Source of the DNA: Planctomycetaceae bacterium
GTDB taxonomy: Bacteria; Planctomycetota; Planctomycetia; Planctomycetales; Planctomycetaceae
Assembly (NCBI GenBank): GCA_016795145.1
Contig: JAEUII010000373.1
Span: 1 to 49,261 of the forward strand
Reading direction: 5' to 3'
DNA: 49,261 nucleotides
Numbering within the stretch: position 1 is the stretch's first letter; the number at the start of each line of letters is the position of its first letter. The translations under genes and the position numbers were made by a program. Shown here piece after piece: positions 35,226 through 46,200 of this stretch. Under the pieces are notes generated by a model. The model was not told where the DNA came from. It searched no databases and saw nothing but the letters and a program-made list of their open reading frames with translations.

Positions 35226-36706
35226 CGCATCCCACCGAGCAGTCCTCAAACCGAAGTGGCTCCATGAACATTCCTGCGTATCGAGGTTCTCACGTTCGTC
35301 ATGTGATGGTGCTTCTTGCCACGCTCGTCGCGGTGCTGCTGTATCTGGATCGTGTTTGCCTGAGCACAGCGGCAGTGCCGTTTGGTCAGGATCTGAAGAT
35401 CTCCAGTGCTCAGGTGGACCAGGTCCTCGGGGCCTTCTTCTGGATGTATGCTTTGGGACAGCTTCCTGCCGGCTGGCTGGGAGATCGCTTCGGAGCACGC
35501 TGGATGCTTGGCTCCTACATTATCCTCTGGTCACTCGTGACAGCTCTGATGGGATTTGCGAGCACTCTGACGGTGGCATGGATTCTGAGAATGGCGTGCG
35601 GCCTGTTTGAAGCCGGCGCGTATCCTCTGGCGGCCAGCATTGTCAGACGGTGGGTTCCTCTTCGTTCACGCGGCAAAGCCAGCGCGCTGATTGCCATTGG
35701 TGGTCGACTCGGAGGTGCCGTGGCTCCTGTGCTGACGATTCAGATGATGTTGCTTTGGACGTATGGTCGAGGCTGGGCGAGTGCTCCTGATGATGCAGTT
35801 GCAGCGATCACGAGCTGGCGACCGGTGATGATGCTGTACGGAATCGTTGGCATCGTCATTGCCATCATCTTCATGTGGTGGTTTCGAGACTGGCCACATC
35901 TGCATCCGGCCGTCAGCGAAGAAGAGCTGGCTTTGATTCGTGACGGCGATGTGGCTCCGCCGGTGGCCAGCAAAGCCTCCGAGTTTCCTCCGATCATGGC
36001 GATGGTGAGTTCGTTACCGATGTGGATGAACTGTTTCGTTCAGTTTGCGGCCAACATCGGCTGGGGCTTCCTTGTCACGAAGATGCCGCAGTTCCTGCAG
36101 CAGGCCTACAACACGACTCAGCAAAGTCAGGGCTGGCTTCAGAGTCTGCCTCTGGCAGCCGGAATCATCGGGATGTTTCTCGGCGGGTTCTTTACGGACT
36201 CACTCACCAGCACATTCGGCCTGCGCTGGGGACGGTCACTGGCTCTGGCGATTTCCCGAGTCATCGTGACGTGCGCGTTTCTGAGCATTCACTGGGTAGA
36301 TTCGGCAGTCGGTGCCACGCTGTGTCTTGCTGTAGTGGGACTTGCAACGGACCTTGGAACGCCCGCCGTCTGGGCTTTTGGACAGGATGTCGGTGGCCGC
36401 TATGTCGGATCGGCGGTGGGCTGGGCCAATATGTGGGGAAACTTCGGCGCCGCCTTGTCGCCTCAGTTCTTCGGCCTCTTCGTCGGCGCAACCGTTGGAG
36501 CGACAGCAGCAGGCTCCGGAGCTGTAACGGGAACCATTCTCTGGAACCACGCCTTCACAGCCTGCGCCGTAGTGAACCTGATCGCTGCCTTCGCCGCACT
36601 TGGAATCAATGCTTCGAAACCGCTGCGAGTGGATGCCGCCCCAAATGGGGCAACCACAATTCAGCCTGGGGCAGCGCCCCAGGAAATGGACCGCACCACA
36701 TCCTAA
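35222..36706 (+). CDS. MFS transporter, organic anion type
   Basis: A 494-residue major facilitator superfamily transporter with about 12 membrane helices. The hallmark loop GWLGDRFGARWMLG follows helix 2, and ASIVRRWVPLRSRGKAS resembles the anion:cation symporter group. The ATG at 35264 (MNIPAYRG) could also be the start, but the ATGA overlap favours coupled translation from 35222. The last 25 residues (VDAAPNGATTIQPGAAPQEM) are read out of a palindromic repeat block, so the native C-terminus may have been extended by repeat insertion. The partner M81 peptidase suggests a peptide or amide-containing substrate. Confidence 0.88.
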   Translation: MTHPTEQSSNRSGSMNIPAYRGSHVRHVMVLLATLVAVLLYLDRVCLSTAAVPFGQDLKISSAQVDQVLGAFFWMYALGQLPAGWLGDRFGARWMLGSYIILWSLVTALMGFASTLTVAWILRMACGLFEAGAYPLAASIVRRWVPLRSRGKASALIAIGGRLGGAVAPVLTIQMMLLWTYGRGWASAPDDAVAAITSWRPVMMLYGIVGIVIAIIFMWWFRDWPHLHPAVSEEELALIRDGDVAPPVASKASEFPPIMAMVSSLPMWMNCFVQFAANIGWGFLVTKMPQFLQQAYNTTQQSQGWLQSLPLAAGIIGMFLGGFFTDSLTSTFGLRWGRSLALAISRVIVTCAFLSIHWVDSAVGATLCLAVVGLATDLGTPAVWAFGQDVGGRYVGSAVGWANMWGNFGAALSPQFFGLFVGATVGATAAGSGAVTGTILWNHAFTACAVVNLIAAFAALGINASKPLRVDAAPNGATTIQPGAAPQEMDRTTS

Positions 36707-36845
36707 GCCCCAACGGGGCGCAACAAAGAGACAACACGTCAGCATAACACGTGTTGTGTCGCCCATTCAGGGCTGAATCATTGCATAGGTTCGCGAACCC
36801 GGGGCGGTGCCCCGGGCTGGTATGTTGCTGGCCCGTTGGGCCGAA
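36640..36845. repeat. palindromic GC repeat block overlapping the MFS 3' end
   Basis: Contains gccccaaatggggc, cctggggcagcgccccagg, gccccaacggggc, cccggggcggtgccccggg and ggcccgttgggcc in close succession. Similar gccccgttggggc palindromes occur in the 12.7-14.0 kb repeats. Confidence 0.75.
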
Positions 36846-36933
36846 GACACAATAGCGTGCCCTCTCGATCTGCAGCGGAAACCACTGGGACCGTCGCTTC
36901 CGCATTTCTGCGTTCACTTCATTAACCCACGAA

Positions 36934-38622
<1,689 letters not shown>

Positions 38623-39065
38623 AGGACAGTCTGCCAAAAATGGCGGTGTTGAATATGACCTGTGGGAATTTGTGCCGGAAAATACCGATGTCCGCCGGTC
38701 GCCGGAAGGGGAACAGGGCTATTTGCGAGGATGACAATCGGCACGGCGGCGTGGTTCTGGTGTGTTTCCGCCTTTGAAGGCTCGGAATGGCAGGATTTTC
38801 CGGGCTCCTGAGAAAGTGTAGAGCGATTGTCCTCAATCGCTTCTGCGTGCTGCACCAGGCAGTCAACGGCTGAGGACAGCCGTTCTACACTATGGCGGGT
38901 AGCACACCTGAAGGGTGTGTGCCGCAGGCGCCAGAGGCCGATGAGTGCATGCGGTATTGCTTAGATCAGGCGGCTGCATCTGTGGTACCCAGTGTAGAGC
39001 GATTGTCCTCAATCGCTTCTGCGTGCTGCACCAGGCGGTCAACGGCTGAGGACAGCCGTTCTACA
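38623..39065. other. intergenic stretch with two 82-bp direct repeats
   Basis: No supported gene. It carries the first copy and most of the second copy of a direct repeat, separated by 94 bases of unassigned DNA. Confidence 0.6.
38815..38896 (+). repeat. 82-bp hairpin repeat, copy 1
   Basis: Starts agtgtagagcgattgtcctc and ends cgttctacactatggc. The agtgtaga at the start pairs with tctacact near the end, and two smaller hairpins (gcgattgtcctcaatcgc, aacggctgaggacagccgtt) lie inside. Confidence 0.9.
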
Positions 39066-39072
39066 CTATGGC
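38991..39072 (+). repeat. 82-bp hairpin repeat, copy 2
   Basis: Differs from copy 1 at one base that I could see (caggcag/caggcgg). Its last bases supply the stop codon of the minus-strand gene at 39066-40193. Confidence 0.9.
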
Positions 39073-40193
39073 ACGCTGACTTTGAGAACCAATGGCGTCC
39101 GAATGCCCGGACGAATTTCCCCCGACGGAATCCAGATCGAATTCGATTCCGGAATGGCGGTTGTCGTCACACTGCCGAACGGCAATTGACCAATCTCTGA
39201 CCACGATCCATCGGCAGTGCCGGTACCCGGGATATGACGAAGGATCGACTTTCGAAACCCCTTGTGCTGTTGAGGATCAATGCCAACCTGAGTTCCATCG
39301 TCGCCTCCGAAAATCACCGGGGTGTCTCTCTGAAGCAACGTCGGCGATGGACATCCCACAAGCGGCATTGGCAGGTCGGCCATCTGTTTCCAGCCCGTCG
39401 AGCCGGAGTATCTCCAGACATCACGGAGGTACGTTCGAAGCGGCTTCCCGTCCGGGCCCTTGCGAAGACTTGCTCCGCCCATCATCCAGAAAGATCCTTG
39501 CCCCGCCGCACTCGTTGCCAGGATGCGAGCGGGTCCGGGGCAGGAAGCGAGTTCCGTCCATTTCGGTTGCGGTTCGGACAAGTCCAGTTTCCAGATGCGG
39601 TCCGATGCAGTCACGGACGAAGCCGTCTCCTGCCCGCCAGCGACGTAGATCGTATCCTGATCAAGTGCTCCGCTGAAGTTGGCCAGTGTCATTGGCAGGG
39701 ATGGCAGCGTCTCTACGTGCAGTTGATGATTCTGCATGCTGATGGCGATGACGTCGGAAAGATGAACTTTCGAATTGCTGCCGCCGACGCAGATGATGCG
39801 ATCACGATGAGTCACCGCGAGCCCATAGCCACGTTCACCAGGAAGTTCGCCGATGAGTTTCCAGGGCGAGCCATCATCCGGTTGTTTCTTATCCGACAAC
39901 TGCTGCGGCTTGAGATCCTCCACGCGAGCCGCATAGACCGATCGATACCAAACCTTCGTGCCGCCTTCCCACGGCTTGCCATTCGGAAAATTCGCGCCAC
40001 CCATCACCAGCATGTAACCATTGGAAATCCCCGCAAACGCGCCGGCAAATCCTTCCGTCTGCGGCAATGCCGGAAGCACGTCGATCGCTGGCTCCTGGAG
40101 TGCCTCATCTGCGTGAAGCACTCCGGGAAATGCTGCCAGCAAACACACAGTCACGAGAGAACTCACGACGCGAGAGGTGAACCATTCAATCAT
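39066..40193 (-). CDS. kelch-repeat mutarotase-like exported protein (NanM-type)
   Basis: A 375-residue protein with signal peptide (LVTVCLLAAFPGVLHA). Kelch blades are visible as YMLVMGGANFPNGKPWEGG, DRIICVGGSNSKVHLSDVI, TIYVAGGQETASSVTASDRI and FWMMGGASLRKGPDGKPLRT, ending with TPVIFGGDDGTQVG and WIPSGEIRPGIRTPLVL. This matches cyclically permuted mutarotases related to N-acetylneuraminate epimerase NanM, which interconvert sugar anomers in the periplasm. The sugar is not certain here. The stop codon TAG lies in the edge of an 82-bp repeat. It lies 51 bases from the giant protein upstream, so co-transcription is likely. Confidence 0.85.
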   Translation of the reverse strand: MIEWFTSRVVSSLVTVCLLAAFPGVLHADEALQEPAIDVLPALPQTEGFAGAFAGISNGYMLVMGGANFPNGKPWEGGTKVWYRSVYAARVEDLKPQQLSDKKQPDDGSPWKLIGELPGERGYGLAVTHRDRIICVGGSNSKVHLSDVIAISMQNHQLHVETLPSLPMTLANFSGALDQDTIYVAGGQETASSVTASDRIWKLDLSEPQPKWTELASCPGPARILATSAAGQGSFWMMGGASLRKGPDGKPLRTYLRDVWRYSGSTGWKQMADLPMPLVGCPSPTLLQRDTPVIFGGDDGTQVGIDPQQHKGFRKSILRHIPGTGTADGSWSEIGQLPFGSVTTTAIPESNSIWIPSGEIRPGIRTPLVLKVSVP

Positions 40194-40244
40194 TGTTGCA
40201 AGCTGCCTGATCGATTTATCTGCAACCTTCTACTTACCGATTCG

Positions 40245-43200
40245 TCATTTCTCCGGCGGAATGAGTCTTACGGCTTTCAAGTCAATCAGTGCAAACGGAG
40301 GCTGAGCGGGAGCCGTCAGAATGAGCTGACCTTTGCCCTGGTGAAGGTCAATCGTTCCGGCTCGATAGGTTTCATAGTTGTCCCATGTCCCTGTGCCGGG
40401 GGCTCGAGCCGTCAGCATGCGAGTTCCCGTTGAGAAGCGAATCAGGCTTCCGGCGGTGCTGTCGTCACAGGCAAAGTCGAGTTCAACAGTCCAGAACCCG
40501 TCGGTCGGAACATCGAATGTCCATTTGGCATAGTCATCGGTCGACGTCCAGAAACCGAGGTTGCCGTACTTCGATTCGAAAACCAAATTCGGGCCGTAAA
40601 TTTCCGCGGCGGCGGCAGGAAGCGTGATGGTTCCATCGGCGTCCGGCTGAATCGACCGTGGTGAGTTCCCATCAAAACGCTTCCATGGCGTTCCCGTCGA
40701 CTGAACAAACGAGATGACATTCGCAAGATCCTGAACCGTCAGATCCTTTTCCAGACCTTCCGGCATCAATGATCGTTTTGTGCCAATCAGCTCTTCAATA
40801 CGAGCGCGAGGAATGGTAGCTTCTTTGCCGTCACTGCCGATCAGAGTCAGGCTGCCTCCGGTTTCGCCCTTTAACATGCCGGAGTATTGCAGGCCTTCCT
40901 TTGAGACAGCCGTGTAGCTCAGAAACTTCGCTTCAACCGCTTTGTTGGGATCGAGGATTGCGGTCAGCAGGGAGTCTGTTGATCGGTCCTTGAGTGCCGC
41001 GAGATCTGCTCCCACTTCTTTGCCGATGTCCTGCAGACGATGGCAGGTTGAACATCGTTTTTCGAAGACCAGTTTTCCCGCCGCGATCTGTTCGTCTCTT
41101 GAGATCTCGGATTTCAAACTGGAAATCTGAGCTTTGAAGTCTGCGACGATTGTCGAACGCTCCGTGGATGTTTCGGCACCAAACAGTGCCTGAGCAAGTT
41201 TCGTGATGGCTGGGTTCCGATGATTCAACAGTCCATCGCGCTGGGCTGCGTTGAAATCGGAAACGGAAACGACGTCTTTCGCGGATAACAGAATGATCAA
41301 GTCTGGATCGCTTGCATCAACAATCTCAATCACTGTGTTCCGCAGTTCCGGAGTCAGCGTGCTCCACAGTTGTACCAGTTGATCCATGGATTGCTTACTT
41401 CGACGCAAAGCCAGAATCGCAACGGCAGCTTTTTGAACCACCAGAGGAGTCTGCGGCGTTGTGAACTCCGACACATCCAGCGGTGCCGCCACGAACATCT
41501 GATTTGCAGCCTCGCAGAATCGGAGAGCAATCCCACGTCGCCTTTCGTCGGTCTCTTCATTACGAACTGTTTGAAGAGAGATGTTCACAGCCTGCTTGAC
41601 GGAATTCATGAACCGACTGTCGACTCGCAGTGCTTTCATGGCATCCGATTTCTGCAGTTGCTGCATGAGCACATAGGCAACCTGATATCTGTCGCCGGTT
41701 GTATTTTCCTGAATCGATCCGATCAATTTTCGTAGTGGCTTATCGATCTCCCGAGTCTGCCCCATTTCCACCGCTTCGCCGACGAGCTGCAGGATTAGTG
41801 TCTCGTTCAGTTGATCGGACGGTCGGTTCAAGCTGGCATTCAGGATTCGGCTGATATTGGCTTCCGTGAATGATGACCATGCTGCCGACCGAAGTGTTGC
41901 TTCATCGGCGTTTTCGTGCAGCGTATTGCTCAAGAGCACAGCGACGGAATCATCGGGACATTCGCCAAGGCTGAGCAGCACCTGCAGTCGCACGGCAGAA
42001 TCCGAATCGCGAGCCGCGGTTTGCAATATCTCCAGTGCGAACTCCGGGACCTGTCCACGTCGCAGCAGCGGCTCCATCAGTTTCACGGCGTAGTGACGAA
42101 CTTCAGCCTCCGGATCATTCTGCATCTGAACGGCCAGCGACTGAAGCATCTCCGCTTGCATGTCGGCTCGTGATGCCGACGCCGTCTCCAGCAGAGCAGC
42201 CGTCTGAACTCGGCTTTGCGGCGAAGGAGCCGCCGCATGAACGCCAAGCAGAGTTAGAAGCAATGCCTCATCCTGTGTTATTTCTGTCAGCCGGTGCGTC
42301 AGAATCCGTTGCGCAGTATCTCGCCACCAGCCGTTTGAACTCTCCAGTCGCTGAATGAGTTCATCAACAGGGATTTCGTTCCATGGTTGGCTGAAGTAGG
42401 TCTCGCCTGCCGGGCGGGACTTCGCAGCCTGCTGCGACTCGTCTGTCGTGGACGCTTTCGAAGTGGGGCCATCGTCATTAGATGATCCACCGTTCTGTTG
42501 GTCCGCCTGCGGCGGAAGTCCTGCCCGGCAGGCAGGACCTACTGTCGGCTTTCCCCCACAACATTCCCCCGCCGGCACGATCCGATAAATCCGCCCCATG
42601 TCACTGCCAGCGTACAGATTCATCTTGCGCTGATATTCGGCCGGGATCCACTCCGGATGCTCAATCACCGCGCGGTACATGTCAGCAACCCAGATGGCTC
42701 CGTCGGGTCCCGTGCGGACCATCGTCGGTCGGAACCAGTTGTCGCTGGAAGCAAGGAACTCTGATTGTTGCTCATCCGCCGCGCGTTCACCCTTGAAGCC
42801 GTAGCCATCGCGAGTCAGCACAAGGCGCGACACGAGGTTATGCACAGGCTCGGACGTGAATGCGTTGCCGTAGTATTGTTCACCAAGATACGCGTCGCGG
42901 TAGATCATTGTGCTGCACGCTGACGTGAAACGATTGGCGTACGCGAAGTCGTTAAACCGAGCCAGCGTTCGGCTGGTTGGATACACCGGAGCTGCTCCGG
43001 GGATCGATGAAACCTGTGCGATCACCTGCGAAATGCGAGCATGCGGATTCCGGCGAACGTATTGATCTTCGAGCACAAACTGATAGATCGGGTTGGAGTT
43101 GTTGTTGCCAAACCAATTTCCATAGTCATCACGTTCGCGGCCGAATTGAGTCTGACCGGACACAGCGTCGAGCTCGTTGGTGTCCGGGTTGATCCGAAGG

Positions 43201-46200
43201 TCACGACCACGCAGGCTGACAGGGGCCAAAGCGGAAAGCGGAGAGCCGAAAGCCGAGGTTCCAGTGTCTTGCGATTCCCCGCTTTCCGCTTTCCGCTCTC
43301 CGCTTTCCTCCAGAATTCCATCAACCCATCGCGTGCCCGTCCCTTCAATCACCCCACCACTGTCACCGTTCGCCAAATACAGCCAGCCATCGAGTCCCCA
43401 GCGCAGACCGTTGATGCGATGCTGCTGATTGCCTTCCACGAATCCTCGATACAGCGTCTTACGAACATCGGCGACGTTGTCACCGTTCGTATCTTCCGCG
43501 TAAAAGACTTCCGGAGCCATTGTGACAATCACGCCGCCTCGCCAGCATTGAATGCCGTTGGGAAAGGCGAGGTTATCGAGGAACGTGGTGGCTTTGTCGT
43601 ACACGCCGTTTTGGTCGGTGTCTTCGAGAAGACGAACACGGCCCCTCGGGAAAGCGGAACGCGGAGAGCCGAAAGCCGGCGCTGTCGCGTTGTCCGTCGT
43701 CCCCTGCTGCAATTCCCCGCTTTCCGCTTTCCGCTCTCCGCTTTCTGTCCCCGGATAGTCCCCCATCTCCACAACCCACAACCGTCCTCGTTCATCCCAG
43801 TCGAACGCAACCGGGTCGCGAATGAGGGGCTCTGAGGCCGCAAGGACGATGCGCAGATCGGGCCGAGTCGTCATGCACTTCAGTGAATCTTCAGGTGCCT
43901 TCGGCGCGGGGAAGCCCTTTTGAAGAGCTTCCGAATAAAAGCTGTGAGGCAGCATCTTCTGGACCGTATCACAGATCAGGTCTTCGGCTTCCGGGGCCAG
44001 TCGAGTCGGTCGGCGATAGTAGAGCATCGAAGAATCACACTCGTAGCCGCCTTCACGCAGCAGTCGAGCCGATGCGATGTAACAGGGAACGTCATTGCTG
44101 TACGCATTGATCCAAAGACGATCGCTCACAAACATGTCGTTCATGCGGATCGAGTAATCCACGACAACCTCGCCGCCAAGGAACACCATGGCCAGGTCAT
44201 CTCCGAAGCACCACGTTTGAACCGGATAGTTTGGAATCGTCGTCGGGATCTCTTTCCCTTCCTCCAGCATCGCCAGGAAGTAGCGAGCACGTGAGCCTTC
44301 CACGCCCGGACGCTTCGCCGCTTCTTCCCATTCGGCTCGAGTTGGGATTGGAGCGAGTGGTAAGTCGATGCGAGCGATGCGACCGTGAATGGCGGGGTCG
44401 ATCCTTCTCAAAAGCGGAGAGCGGAAAGCGGAAAGCGGTGAATCGGTGCCAGGTGTCTTCAAGGCCTCGTCCGGATCGGCTTTCGGCTTTCCACTTTCCG
44501 CTTTGGGTTGATCGCCACCGTTATCCGGGACATTCGAGATCACCCTCTTCACCTCATCCGCCATCGTCCTTCCATGCCCCTTCGCCTGCTCATGAGTTCC
44601 TCGAGGTGACGGATTCGCATCCGCGCCGCAGCCGATGGCGATAAGAGCCACAGCCCCTGGGAAATCCGCCTCGAGCATATCGCAGGCGAAGCCCGCCCAG
44701 TCGCCGCTGATCTGATTGAACTCGCCCGTTTCTGTCGTGCAGTGACACGCATAGTTCGCCAGAACAGCGATCAGTTTGCCATCCGTATCATGAGCCGCCA
44801 GGACGGGGACTCGTTTGTCGGTTGGACCATCGGGCACTTCGCCAAAGCCGACCCACTTGCCTTCCTTGAGTGAACGGCGATTCATCGCAAATCCCGTTTC
44901 GCCGAAACCAAGAGACAGATGTCCGGGCCGCTGACTGGCAATGGCTTTCTCAACGACTTCCACCAGCTTGTCCGTCAGTTCCTTTTCATACTGAGCAAGA
45001 TGAGCCGCATGGTCATCGGGAACTTCCGCAAAGATGTTCGGAGCAAATCCTCGTAGCCATGGAGCCGAATGAGAGTGTGTTGAACAGATGGCGAAATTCT
45101 GGCGAGCAATGTTGTGCTTCGCCGCAACGCGTTCGAAGACCGCTTCGGTCATTTCCAGAGGAACGCCGCAGTTGTCGACAGTAATTAGAGCCGAAAGCGG
45201 AGAGTGGAAAGCCGACGCTGACGCATTGTTCGGTGTCCCATTCTGCGATTCACCGCTTTCCGCCTTCGGCTTTCCGCTTTCCCCTCCAATCACCATCGCC
45301 CGCGCATGAATCCTGACCGCAGCTCCTTCGGATTCCTTCAGGCGATTGCCATACCCTGTCAGCCGAACTGGATAATCAGGCGTGATGTCAATCACCGCCG
45401 CGCCAATGGGGACAGGATCGAAAGATGTAGGAGTGACATCGGATTTCAAATTCGAAGTTTGAGATTTCGGATTTGACTCTTCGGCTTTCCGCTCTCCGCT
45501 TTCCGCTTTCTTCTGTGCGGCTGCCAGTACTTCGTCAAACGAAACTCGATACATCAAATCCGGCAGCTTTGAGGTGTCTTCGTTGATCCAGCAGAAGTGG
45601 CGATCGTGGATGAAGAAGCCGTTATTTGTCACGCCTCCGTTTCCGCCGTTGAACACATGAGGTACTCCATCGAGATAGGCTGGATAACGAAGTACGCCAG
45701 GAATCTGCGACTCAAATGAAAGCGGCGATTTCCATGGGTGCTCAAGTGACGTTGTCAAATAGGCCGTGATATTTCCAAACCCGACAATGCATGCGTCTTG
45801 CAGCCCATTCCCATCAATGTCGGCAAACAATAACTCAGAAAGCGATGTCTTCGACGGTAGCTGCAGTGGAGTACTCTCCCAAACACTACCTCTATTCTGC
45901 TGCTCCTTAGATTGACGAAATACAGTCAGTTTCACCTTAGAATCTGAGTCAACGGAATGTCCGATTGACTCTGAAATCCCATCGCCATCGATATCAACGA
46001 AGAGTTCGAACCTGATGCGACCGCTGTTCGCTTTGGCGGATGCGCCTGCCCCTCCTACCTCCAAGACTTGCAGGGCAGATGGTTCAGTATCACCAAACCT
46101 CCAGATTCGGGCGTCGTGTCCTTGCGGGCCTTCGTCATGAGCCCAAAGTTCAGATTCCGGAGACTCGTAGAATGCTGTCTTTCCGTCTGGAGCTGACGCA

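Noticed and set aside
45837..46000. Possible frameshift or gene boundary inside the giant gene
   Set aside because: The frame is continuous through the FG-GAP region and the DIDGDG/DIDGNG motifs are in register on both sides.
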